Below are positions 18,009 to 27,267 of a stretch of 64,000 bases of DNA, one piece after another (the first letter of the stretch is position 1; each line of letters begins with the position of its first letter). The position numbers and the translations under genes are program-made. Source of the DNA: an uncultured Eubacterium sp. (GTDB lineage Bacteria > Bacillota > Clostridia > Lachnospirales > Lachnospiraceae); assembly GCA_947642745.1 (NCBI GenBank), contig CANRTU010000006.1, forward strand, positions 20,222-84,221, given 5' to 3'. Under the pieces are notes generated by a model that worked only from the letters and a program-made list of their open reading frames with translations, did no database searches and had not been told where the DNA came from.

Positions 18009-20800
18009 ATCTCTTTACATAAAACAGGATATGATCCGCCCTTTACAAATTCCCAGGGAACCAGATCAATTTCATACGTCAAAGAATTCTGAAGGTTTAT
18101 TCTTCCGTCTGTATACATACTGCTATCCGGGCTATTCATATCTGTAACCAGCTGATTCAGCTTATTTAACAAAATAAACGAAGACATATATTTTTTAGTA
18201 CAGCGCATAACATTCAGATTTCCTACATTTCCTACGATCTGCGGATGTAACGCTCCGGATAATGAATACACATTTTCTATACTGCCTGCATAATACGACA
18301 CTCCGCCTGCTGTTTCCATGCCATAGATCTCCCCGGTACTAATACAATTGGCAATATTACCGCTGAAATTGTCAGCAATGCCGCCTGCCCGCAGGCCGTT
18401 CACATCAGCATCTGTATAACAATTCACAATTGCGGCCTGATGGTCAACAGAATGGCTGGCTATAACACCCACGCAGCTGCCTGCAAATCTGCTATTAATA
18501 ATACCTAAATTACATACAATTCCACCCAGCTGTCCAAACAATCCTATATTATCATTTTTCGTACAAACAATATTTGATATCGTATGTCCCCGGCCATCAT
18601 AAATACCTTTAAAATAAAATCCGCTGTTAAATTCTCCGATCGGGTTCCACGGCCTCATAAAGGGTGTATTTGACAAATCCAGATCGACAGTCTGCCTGAA
18701 ATAAATTCCCGCACAATCATTTCCGTTTTTTACCCATTTTTGCAGGCGCATCAGATCACCTGTATTCTGGATCAGATATGGCATATCCTTCGTACCGTGT
18801 CCATCAAAACTATCTTTTATTAATTCCTGATTTTTCTTATAATATAATAAAAAGCTGTTTCCCTGTGCGGATTGTACTCTTCCATAAAATGTATATCCAT
18901 ATATCTGTGTAAAACCCAGCAAAAAATTCCGCATTTTATGCGTCGCTGAAATATTTCCATTTCGAAACGCATGATCATGTGCCCGGTAAACATCCTGAGC
19001 TGTTTCATAAATTAAAACTGCTTTCGGCGGATTTTGTTCCAGCACATCCATATCCTGTATAATTGATTCATCTGAAACAACATCCATCCACTGTACTTTT
19101 GCACGGACACCCGGATCTTTTCGATTACAGAGATTATAAAAAACTGGTATGTGCGGAAAACAATAAATTGCATCTCCATCTTTTGTGTTTTCCTCCAGAA
19201 CGCCGCATATTTCTTCATATGCCTGCCGTGTTTCAGCAGACATCCGTATTCCTTCTAACATATCTATACTGCTTAAATTATCGTTGCTCCAAAATTCTGG
19301 TTCCGTCAGTCCCCACCAGTTATATGTACAAACCATTTTCTTTGCAGCGGATTGAATCGTAATCAAAAAAGCTGCCGTAACTATGATAAGCTTTGCCGCT
19401 TTTGACAATATATTACATCCGGCCGTAAAACCGTCTGCTGTTTTTTCTAAACAAAAATTACAAACCTCCAATAATAAAGCCACTAACCATGCGACTCCGA
19501 TAGTGGCCTGCCCTTCCGCTAACCCACCGCACATGATACAGCTGTAAGAAACCGCAAAATACGAACCTGCCACTGTCATAAACAATAATTCCTGTTCCAA
19601 AAATTCTTTTTTAATTATAAACCGGCTAAGCGCATGAACGGAACAGCAAAAAAATAATGGTACTATCATTAAAAAAACCGCATATGGACTCAGATACGCA
19701 TAACCAGCCATTCGCTCTGCAATTCCTTTCTTATTTACAGAAAGTATTAAAACTTCAACGATTACCATACAAAACAAAAAAGCCCACATTTGATCAAAAT
19801 ACGTGTTTTTACCCGCCGGCAAAAATAACTTTGACACAGCTCCTTCCGTGTTTCGCAATTCTGGAACCGTTCCCCTCTTTTTCAAATAAGAATATTTAAA
19901 TACACAGAATAGCGCCAGGAACAGCAATACAAAAAGCGACAGATTCATAGCGCTTTTGAAATAACCCATGTTATTTATAAATCCTCCAAAAAGGATTGCG
20001 GAAACCCCTCCCTTCGCAGCAACAGCATTTGAACCAGCCAGTTTCAGGAACGGAAAAAAACTGCCATTTAACAGGAGGATTACCAAAACTATAAAAACCG
20101 GAACGCAAAATCCACACAGAAAAAAACCAAGGCTTTTTAAAATTGCTTTCCATGGTTTAAATGCAAAAAGGCCGACTGTAAAAAGTAAAATCAACGCATA
20201 TGCTGCATATACCAGACCGTTATTCTGCTTTGTCAAAACTATCCCCGCATTGGAAATTCCCGCAATCAACAGATACTGGTCATAACGGCTCTGACTTTCT
20301 ACCCGCAATTGTTTTACTGCTTTTACCAGAAACAATACTGTCAGACACGTAAATATATCCATGAACCGCACATAATCATAAAACACCTGCACAACTTCTG
20401 ACTGCATATAAAATACAGATGCTATGGCGGCAATACAGGCAAAAGAATCCCGGAACAGTTCCCGCATAATAAAGAAAACCAGGCATCCAATCAGGCAGTA
20501 AAAAATTATTCCAACCACACGTAATACAATAATTTTGTATCCAAAAACCCCCGTCACAAACGCAATGAAATAAAGGTACAAAGGGGTGTATAAATAATCA
20601 AAATCCCTGTATGCAGCCTCTCCATTATGAATACATTCCGCATAATATGTATACCACCCTTCAGCAAAAGGCATCGTTTTATCAAACATAATAAACGCAT
20701 ATAACCCTGTAACAAGAAGGATTCCAAGCAGGTACCTGCATTTAAATATAACTTCCCGAACTGTAAGAACTGCCTTTCGGCCATTTATTCCCGGCATCAT
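18005..20800 (-). CDS. Polytopic GT-C-like glycosyltransferase with C-terminal GLUG-repeat domain
   Basis: 931 residues. The first ~490 are multi-pass membrane (about 12 helices). The first outer loop, DKTMPFAEGWYTYYAECIHNGEAAYRDFDYLYTP, is characteristic of GT39/ArnT-like transferases that use polyprenyl-phosphate sugars. A soluble extracytoplasmic part follows (YEEICGVLEENTKDGDAIYCFPHIPVFYNLCNRKDPG), typical of these proteins. Residues ~665-870 are a GLUG-type domain (GTKDMPYLIQ, WNPIGEF, GIYDGRGHTISNI, GLFGQLGG, AAIVNCYTDADV, RAGGIADNFSG). The fusion is unusual and is shared with the 935-aa gene at 22969. It should add sugars outside the cell, with the GLUG part as an outer module. ATG at 20800 follows AAAGGATGATGT. 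Confidence 0.75.
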   Translation of the reverse strand: MMPGINGRKAVLTVREVIFKCRYLLGILLVTGLYAFIMFDKTMPFAEGWYTYYAECIHNGEAAYRDFDYLYTPLYLYFIAFVTGVFGYKIIVLRVVGIIFYCLIGCLVFFIMRELFRDSFACIAAIASVFYMQSEVVQVFYDYVRFMDIFTCLTVLFLVKAVKQLRVESQSRYDQYLLIAGISNAGIVLTKQNNGLVYAAYALILLFTVGLFAFKPWKAILKSLGFFLCGFCVPVFIVLVILLLNGSFFPFLKLAGSNAVAAKGGVSAILFGGFINNMGYFKSAMNLSLFVLLFLALFCVFKYSYLKKRGTVPELRNTEGAVSKLFLPAGKNTYFDQMWAFLFCMVIVEVLILSVNKKGIAERMAGYAYLSPYAVFLMIVPLFFCCSVHALSRFIIKKEFLEQELLFMTVAGSYFAVSYSCIMCGGLAEGQATIGVAWLVALLLEVCNFCLEKTADGFTAGCNILSKAAKLIIVTAAFLITIQSAAKKMVCTYNWWGLTEPEFWSNDNLSSIDMLEGIRMSAETRQAYEEICGVLEENTKDGDAIYCFPHIPVFYNLCNRKDPGVRAKVQWMDVVSDESIIQDMDVLEQNPPKAVLIYETAQDVYRAHDHAFRNGNISATHKMRNFLLGFTQIYGYTFYGRVQSAQGNSFLLYYKKNQELIKDSFDGHGTKDMPYLIQNTGDLMRLQKWVKNGNDCAGIYFRQTVDLDLSNTPFMRPWNPIGEFNSGFYFKGIYDGRGHTISNIVCTKNDNIGLFGQLGGIVCNLGIINSRFAGSCVGVIASHSVDHQAAIVNCYTDADVNGLRAGGIADNFSGNIANCISTGEIYGMETAGGVSYYAGSIENVYSLSGALHPQIVGNVGNLNVMRCTKKYMSSFILLNKLNQLVTDMNSPDSSMYTDGRINLQNSLTYEIDLVPWEFVKGGSYPVLCKEI

Positions 20801-20898
20801 ACATCATCCTTTCCAGGTTATGAACAATTATGAATCGCAGCTATTCTAATTACAAATATAATAACAACTGAACTCATCCATAAAAAACATTTTTATGT

Positions 20899-21924
20899 TC
20901 ACTTTTCATCCATACCCTGTTCATTTAATTCCCTGACTTTCTCACTATGTAAAGAATCAATTCCAGAATTAATTTTATCCTGATCACCGAAATTAATCCT
21001 CTCCTGTTCAATCACTAAAGGTCTGTTAATGATACGCTGGTTCATGCTGCTAATATATTCCCCTAAAAAACCTAAAAAAAATAATTGTACGGATCCCAGA
21101 AAAAACATGCCGATCAGAATCGGGGCCATACCTGCCGCAAACTGTTCCCAGAAAAGCAATTTCAGCACCAGATATACAATCGCTGCCACAGTGCTGACAA
21201 ATCCGCAGGCAATACCGGAAAATGTCGCTATCCGCATCCCCACTTTTGTATAAGTCGTAACGCTCAGCATCGCCGCATCATAAAGTGTATACCAGTTATT
21301 ATGTGTTTTCCCTGCCCTCCGTGCCGGCTGCTCATAAGGTATTTTTTTTATACCATAACCAAACTCCGCTACAATCCCTCTTAAAAAAGGCATCGGATCT
21401 TTCAGCTGCCGCAGTACTTCTATAAATTCATGGTCATATAACCCAGAACCTGTAAAATGCTCGATCAGCTCAATGCTGGAAAATTTTTGTAGTAATTTAT
21501 AGTACATGCTCCTCAGCCTGTATACAATCATATTCTCTTTGCTTCCTGTCTTAACACCAATCACAATTTTATATCCATTTTCCCACTCTTTTACATACTG
21601 TGGGATCAGCTCCACCGGATCCTGGAAATCACAGCACATACCAATTGTACAGTCACCGCTCGTTTGCAGCATACCATGGTAGGGGGAATTAAACTGTCCG
21701 AAATTCTTCGCATTAAATATAACCCTGACCCTGGGATTCTCAGCGCAGATCTGACGAAGCAGCGTCCTCGTCGCATCTCTGGAATCATTGTCTATAAATA
21801 AAAGCTCATAATCATATTCCGGAAGCTGTTCCCGGAAAATATCCGCTATTGCCCTGCTCATTGGAACAACATTTTCTTCTTCATTGTAACATGGAATCAT
21901 AACGCTTATTTTTTTCATTTGCAT
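20899..21924 (-). CDS. GT2 glycosyltransferase, GtrB/DPM1-like (polyprenyl-phosphate sugar synthase)
   Basis: 341 residues from the chosen start. A GT-A catalytic domain at about 4-230 has VMIPCYNEEENV, the DNDSRDATR nucleotide-binding segment and CDFQDP (DXD-like). Two C-terminal membrane helices (about 235-260 and 270-295) and the LGEYISSMNQRIINRPLVIEQ tail match GtrB/ArnC/DPM1 proteins. It should make undecaprenyl-phosphate-linked sugar, the donor the neighbouring GT-C-like proteins would need. AGGGGTGTAAA precedes the ATG at 21924, which overlaps the TAA of the upstream gene; an ATG two codons later is also possible. Confidence 0.88.
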   Translation of the reverse strand: MQMKKISVMIPCYNEEENVVPMSRAIADIFREQLPEYDYELLFIDNDSRDATRTLLRQICAENPRVRVIFNAKNFGQFNSPYHGMLQTSGDCTIGMCCDFQDPVELIPQYVKEWENGYKIVIGVKTGSKENMIVYRLRSMYYKLLQKFSSIELIEHFTGSGLYDHEFIEVLRQLKDPMPFLRGIVAEFGYGIKKIPYEQPARRAGKTHNNWYTLYDAAMLSVTTYTKVGMRIATFSGIACGFVSTVAAIVYLVLKLLFWEQFAAGMAPILIGMFFLGSVQLFFLGFLGEYISSMNQRIINRPLVIEQERINFGDQDKINSGIDSLHSEKVRELNEQGMDEK

Positions 21925-21925
21925 T

Positions 21926-22846
21926 TTACACCCCTGATAGATCTGCTGTTTTTCTGATACCATCCGGAAAATGCACGGCAGGCCCGAATCCGGTATCTTT
22001 TTTCAACTCACTGATATCAGCCTGCAAGTGCATCACCTGCCCCGCAGCATATGGAACAGCGCCAAGCCTTACTTCTGCGCCGGGAGATATGATATCCCGA
22101 AGCTCTAAAATATATTCTGCCAGTGGCTTTGCTTTCCCACTGCCGAGAACATATATTTTTTTATCCGCCCCTTTCTCTCCGATCAGATAAAGCGCCCTTG
22201 CCGCATCCGCACTGTACAAATAGTCCCACATCTGCTCCCCTTTGGTAAATTCCGGCGTTTCCCCAGCCAGAAGTTTCCTTATGGCTGACATAATCATACT
22301 ATTTTCACCATCACATGGGCCATATACACTTAACACCCTCACCCATATATGACGTAAACCAAGCTGTCCCGCCAGTTCACGTGTCATCAGCCCCGCACAC
22401 AGCTTTCCCATCCCATATCCATTTTCCGGAAAAGCAGGAGTATCCGGCCGTAAAACACCTTCAACGCACCCATATTCAGCCTGGGACCCTGTTCCGACAA
22501 ATACAGAACACCCGAATCGTCTTGCTGCCCGCACCGCATCCAGGGCATATGCGACATTCTGGTTCTGCAAGTACAAATCATTTCTTGCATTTCCAAACGT
22601 TCCCGCCCAGGCAAGATGATAAAAAACATCATACATGCTGCCTGTATCATTTTGTATCCCTGCAAGCTGTTCCAAAGAACAAAATTTCTTTGTTACCAGA
22701 GAATGCCGCGGTATGTTCCTGTTCCGTAATGAATCTTTTCTGCATAATACAAGTACTTCTATGCCCTGTTGAATACATTCATTAACTAAGGCTGTTCCTA
22801 TTGCGCCTGTAGCGCCAGTAATTACCACTCTTTTCATATCACACAT
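21926..22846 (-). CDS. NAD-dependent epimerase/dehydratase (extended SDR), possible CDP-sugar 4-ketoreductase
   Basis: About 306 residues. Rossmann motif VVITGATGAIGTAL near the N-terminus and catalytic YGMGK (from NGYGMGKLCAG). C-terminal substrate-domain features include QMWDYLYSADAARALYLIGEKG. In Salmonella the CDP-3,6-dideoxyhexose pathway ends with an enzyme of this superfamily (RfbJ/RfbS), and yersiniose synthesis ends with the reductase YerF. It is therefore the best local candidate for reducing the 4-keto group of the CDP-sugar, but a UDP-sugar epimerase role is equally possible. Start chosen at 22846 because GGAGCTGG precedes it; an ATG three codons later is also possible. Confidence 0.8.
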   Translation of the reverse strand: MCDMKRVVITGATGAIGTALVNECIQQGIEVLVLCRKDSLRNRNIPRHSLVTKKFCSLEQLAGIQNDTGSMYDVFYHLAWAGTFGNARNDLYLQNQNVAYALDAVRAARRFGCSVFVGTGSQAEYGCVEGVLRPDTPAFPENGYGMGKLCAGLMTRELAGQLGLRHIWVRVLSVYGPCDGENSMIMSAIRKLLAGETPEFTKGEQMWDYLYSADAARALYLIGEKGADKKIYVLGSGKAKPLAEYILELRDIISPGAEVRLGAVPYAAGQVMHLQADISELKKDTGFGPAVHFPDGIRKTADLSGV

Positions 22847-22968
22847 CCAGCTCCGGAAAGATAACAGAAACCAGCAATACAAACCATACCTCCTGAATTC
22901 TGCCTTTCCAGCTATCTCAATAATTCTGAGTACAACTATAGTACTATGCCGCTATTTACTATAAGCTG

Positions 22969-25776
22969 CTATTTATGGACAAGACGTATCTTACCGCCAA
23001 TGATCTCCCAGAAACATAACATCTGTCCGCCATTCTTTGCCCTTTCCATATTTAAAGCGGTAACATAACCATTCAGATTATCTGTCGTATCCGCATCGTA
23101 AAAATAACCGTCATCAATCGAAATATCATTTCCTGTATTACTATAACAATTTATTACAGAATTCGTATGATAACCAGAAATACCGGAGGACAGTCCTCTT
23201 CCATTAAATGTACAGACCGCTAAACAGTTTATAATCTTTCCGCCAAAATTATCCGCAATACCTCCTGCCCTGCCACTTGCATGAAATTTCCCGCTTACAA
23301 AACAATTAATTATCGCAGAATTTCCATTCAGTCCATGCGATGTAATGCCGCCGATGTTGGTTCCCACAATTTTGCAGTCCACGACAGCAAGATTCTCCAC
23401 CGTGCCTGCTAACTGTCCAAACAGCCCGACATTCCCTTCCGGATCATTGATATAAAGGTTAGAAACAGAATAGCCTCCTCCATCATAATAGCCTTCAAAT
23501 AATCTGCCGCTGTTATATAATCCGACCGGTTTCCAGTTTCCAGAAGACTTTAGGTCGATGTCCGATACCTGACGGATATATTCGCCTGCAAAAGACCTTC
23601 CATGATTCACTAATTTGCGAAATAATTTCAAATCCTTTACATCAGAAATTAAATATGGGGATTCCATGGTACCTTCCCCCTTCAGGCCGCATGGTTCTGG
23701 TTCCGGTGCTGCTATATTGTATACCGCAGTCGTATTTTCCTTTGATTTTCGCTCAATACAGGTTGTAATACAGTCCTTCCCATCATCCAGTTTATACACA
23801 AATACATTATCCACCTGTCCAATCAGTATGTAATCTTTTTCTTTTGCTTGTGAAAACCACTTTTGTATCTCCCTTTGTCCGCAATATTCTCCATTACGGT
23901 AAACAGCTTCATGCACCTCCATACAATCCGGCACATCCATCCATACTACGATATCTGGTTCGTTTTTGGACAACAGCTCTGCTTCCGCAGCCGCAAAATC
24001 GTCCGCACAGACGTCATAGTAAGGGACTGGCACAAAACCGTTCATATTATAATTATCCAGCAGTACATTAAACACTTTACAATGAGGAAAGCCCCAGATC
24101 GTCGCATTCTCATCTGTATTCGCTTTGATAACCTCATATAGCTTTTCATACTTTTTCTTTTCCTGCGGACTGAATTTAAAGCCTTTCACAGAATCTATGT
24201 CAATCGTTTCCGTCTTTTCCCAATACGATGCCATGGAATCTCCCCACCAGAAATAGGCACATACCAGTTTCTGGGAAAGGCAGACAACAAAAATACACGA
24301 TACAATAACATGAAAAATATGAAAAGTGATGAAACCAGATCCATTTTGCGGCTTATTCTTAAATATAATATATGTCAGACATGGAATGCTGATAAACGCC
24401 GCAACTGAAACAACCCCTGTTTCCCCGTTTGTCATAGCCCAGGCATAACTGCCTGCCACTCCTCCAAACGCCATAACAAGCCTGTCCTGTTCAGGCTCCT
24501 TTTGCTCAATTCTTCTGCTCCATATATGATAAGGAATCCACAAAATCAGAAAACAAAAAACCACAGTCAGCGCAACCGGCAAAAACTTAAATAAACCTGT
24601 CTGCTCATAAATCTGAAAAGCAATGCCATTGATATTTACAATCAGCAGTACTGTATATAGCGCACAAAAAAACAAATTTGTAAGCCATCCCTCCCGCATA
24701 CTTTTCAGTACAAAAAACACTAAAAATATATCTGTCAGAAACAAAATAATAAGCCTCGTATTCCAAAGAATTTTCATTGTCTCAATGAATACCCAGCCAT
24801 AACCATAACCAAGGAATAAACCGGCGCCTGTTGCCAGGGCAATTCCCGCAGTGATAAAATGCCTTTCCACTAATTCCCACTTTTTTTTATGAATAGAAAT
24901 ATAGGAAAAACAAAGCAGGCAGGTACAGGCACAAATGCCACACCATTCCTGTTGAAAGATTCTTATCATTTTTTCAATGAGTACATGATAAAAACCGCCT
25001 TTTGAACTCATATCAATAAAAATCTGATAAAAGAAATCCCGGACCGCATGATGATAACCCAGATAACAAAGCGCTGCCACAACAGGACACATAGCGCCCA
25101 GAATGACGCAAAGCGACATTTGAATCCAGTTTCTTTCCAATTTTAGAACAATCAATATTCCGAAAAACACCGCAAAAGACATTGCGCTTGCCAGTACAAC
25201 AGGCTGCTTCGATAACAGCATCACTCCTCCACATAAACCGGAAAGAAACATCCAGACTTTTCGTCTGCGGATACTGTTTTGTGCCGCAACATATCTGTTC
25301 ATAAAAAAAATCAGGAAAACAATATGGATCAGATTCGTCTGATTATAGTCGCCTATAACATCATGTACAGTCGCCGCTCCCAGAACAGCAGCCGCAAAAC
25401 AAGCCACAGACGCAATATACGGACTTACTTTGTGACAAATCATACAATAGAGGAATACCATCATTACAATCCGTTCCAGCAGCCTCCACAACCTGTATAT
25501 TAAAAAACTTCCAAAAGACAATTTCAGTATTACGTGGTCAACAACCAGATTGAAAGGTGGGAGATAATAATAAAAATCCCTGTATGGTATTTTCCCCTGC
25601 GCAAGCAATGCATCGTAAAATCCGGCCCAGCCTTCAGCCATAATAAATGTCTTATCCAGCCAGACAAAATGATACAGGATTACAGCCAGAACCAAAACAA
25701 TGCCGCATATCCATTTTTCCAGATACGCAGTATCAGATTTCTGCTTTTTAAATTTCAGACATTCCATCACCTTCAA
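22969..25776 (-). CDS. Second polytopic GT-C-like glycosyltransferase with C-terminal GLUG-repeat domain
   Basis: 935 residues, same architecture as the gene at 18005. A multi-pass membrane region (to about 500) has the outer-loop signature LDKTFIMAEGWAGFYDALLAQGKIPYRDFYYYLPP, then a soluble part (NTDENATIWGFPHCKVFNVLLDNYNMNGF). The GLUG-type domain is at about 698-900 (GTMESPYLIS, WKPVGLYNSGRLFEGYYDGGGYSVSNL, GLFGQLAGTVENLAVVD, AIINCF, RAGGIADNFGGKIINC). The two paralogues probably add different sugars to the same glycan. Start is TTG at 25776, with AGGGGGAG seven bases upstream. Confidence 0.75.
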   Translation of the reverse strand: MKVMECLKFKKQKSDTAYLEKWICGIVLVLAVILYHFVWLDKTFIMAEGWAGFYDALLAQGKIPYRDFYYYLPPFNLVVDHVILKLSFGSFLIYRLWRLLERIVMMVFLYCMICHKVSPYIASVACFAAAVLGAATVHDVIGDYNQTNLIHIVFLIFFMNRYVAAQNSIRRRKVWMFLSGLCGGVMLLSKQPVVLASAMSFAVFFGILIVLKLERNWIQMSLCVILGAMCPVVAALCYLGYHHAVRDFFYQIFIDMSSKGGFYHVLIEKMIRIFQQEWCGICACTCLLCFSYISIHKKKWELVERHFITAGIALATGAGLFLGYGYGWVFIETMKILWNTRLIILFLTDIFLVFFVLKSMREGWLTNLFFCALYTVLLIVNINGIAFQIYEQTGLFKFLPVALTVVFCFLILWIPYHIWSRRIEQKEPEQDRLVMAFGGVAGSYAWAMTNGETGVVSVAAFISIPCLTYIIFKNKPQNGSGFITFHIFHVIVSCIFVVCLSQKLVCAYFWWGDSMASYWEKTETIDIDSVKGFKFSPQEKKKYEKLYEVIKANTDENATIWGFPHCKVFNVLLDNYNMNGFVPVPYYDVCADDFAAAEAELLSKNEPDIVVWMDVPDCMEVHEAVYRNGEYCGQREIQKWFSQAKEKDYILIGQVDNVFVYKLDDGKDCITTCIERKSKENTTAVYNIAAPEPEPCGLKGEGTMESPYLISDVKDLKLFRKLVNHGRSFAGEYIRQVSDIDLKSSGNWKPVGLYNSGRLFEGYYDGGGYSVSNLYINDPEGNVGLFGQLAGTVENLAVVDCKIVGTNIGGITSHGLNGNSAIINCFVSGKFHASGRAGGIADNFGGKIINCLAVCTFNGRGLSSGISGYHTNSVINCYSNTGNDISIDDGYFYDADTTDNLNGYVTALNMERAKNGGQMLCFWEIIGGKIRLVHK

Positions 25777-25944
25777 AAATTACTCCCCCTTATCCGGATG
25801 CTATACGTTTTGCATTTTTGCAGTACACTGACTGTATCCCGTTAACCGCCCTGTAATAAAAATCAGACATATCTTATCAGATTCAAAAATTCTCATAGAA
25901 GTAACGTATCGTCTTTACATATAAGCATTGAATTTGTATTTTTA

Positions 25945-27267
25945 CTAAAACGAACTATCTGCCCCGTATTTGTATAAGCCATGTAGTGTTTCGTCCGCTG
26001 CTATAACTACTTTTACATCCTTTGCATAATGTCCTAAAATATCTGCACGCAGCCTTTCAATTTTTTTTGCAATACCACCTGAAAAAATAACCGTATCCAC
26101 CAGTTCCGGCTGTGGCCCGACCCGGTCTGCAGCCAATAAAATATTATGTTTCATCTCATCCAGAACACTATGCATTAAATTCCCCAGTGTCAGCGTATAT
26201 TCACTGATATTGTAAATACTCCCTCTTGTATGATCTGTAATTGCATTTTCAAAAAAACTCATATCACATAACAAATCAGATGTCTTAACTTTTTTCTCTT
26301 CCTGTAATAAGATATCCCAAATATTATCATCTTCTCTATGCACTCCAAATTTATCCAGTACATCCTTTACAAACCGGATATACACATTTAATGCTCTTCC
26401 AGATGGTATAAACGGTATGGTTTTTAAATATGCACCATTGAAATATGGCCTTAGCTGACAACCAGGAACTTTAGAAAGCTTTCTGACAACTGTACTAACC
26501 TGTGCTCCTGTACCAAGATTAAAAGAAATTGTATTTTCAGTCAGCACCCCTGCGCCATACAACGCAGCCTGCTGATCTCCCAGAGCAGGCCTTGCAGTTA
26601 CAAGTGTTTTTCCAGGCAGGCCAAAACAGACATTTTCCGTACCAATAGCCGGAAAAACAATTTCTCCACCGATTGTCTGTAAAAGTCTCTGATTCCATCT
26701 CCCTGATCTTAACTCATACAACCCTGTTGCCGCAGCATTCGTAGGATGACACACCGGCTCCTGTCCTGACAGTCTCTTTAATATATAATCCCCCAATGTA
26801 TAAAAAAAAAGCTTACCAGATGTTGTATTCAGATACCCCTGCCGTGACAAATATAACAGATTGCAAACCGGAAGCCCGGCCCTCAATGGCATACCTGTGT
26901 CAGCTATCGTATCTGCATAAGCTTTCTCACCTAATATATCCATTGATGATTTTCCCGCTATTTTAACCGCACCATATTCTTTCTGCCAGGAAATATAATC
27001 CGTATATGGCTTTCCATCCTCATATGCCAGGAGAAAACCATGCATTTCATTTGAGATACATAACCGAAACCGCTCAAGCCCCTCTGATAATTTCATAACC
27101 ATGTTATACACAGATGCGACCAGCTTTTCAATTTGTACAATTTCCGTCAATTCTCTTTCCAGACTGACCTGCGGTGCATATTCCTGTATTTTCTTTATTA
27201 TTTGCTGGTTTTTCAGACGGGCTCCTTTTAAAAAACTTGCTCCACAATCAATCGCTATAATATTCAT
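25945..27267 (-). CDS. FGGY-family carbohydrate kinase
   Basis: 440 residues. N-terminal phosphate-1 motif (IIAIDCGASFLKGARL), central FNLGTGAQVSTVV and a C-terminal adenosine motif (DTVIFSGGIAKKIERLRADI) define the ASKHA/FGGY fold; slightly shorter than typical xylulokinases (~490). It would phosphorylate a sugar, sugar alcohol or cyclitol. The start overlaps the end of the cyclase-like gene by 20 bases with GAGGAAACAC upstream, so the two are translationally coupled and probably act in the same pathway. Ends with TAG. Substrate unknown. Confidence 0.85.
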   Translation of the reverse strand: MNIIAIDCGASFLKGARLKNQQIIKKIQEYAPQVSLERELTEIVQIEKLVASVYNMVMKLSEGLERFRLCISNEMHGFLLAYEDGKPYTDYISWQKEYGAVKIAGKSSMDILGEKAYADTIADTGMPLRAGLPVCNLLYLSRQGYLNTTSGKLFFYTLGDYILKRLSGQEPVCHPTNAAATGLYELRSGRWNQRLLQTIGGEIVFPAIGTENVCFGLPGKTLVTARPALGDQQAALYGAGVLTENTISFNLGTGAQVSTVVRKLSKVPGCQLRPYFNGAYLKTIPFIPSGRALNVYIRFVKDVLDKFGVHREDDNIWDILLQEEKKVKTSDLLCDMSFFENAITDHTRGSIYNISEYTLTLGNLMHSVLDEMKHNILLAADRVGPQPELVDTVIFSGGIAKKIERLRADILGHYAKDVKVVIAADETLHGLYKYGADSSF

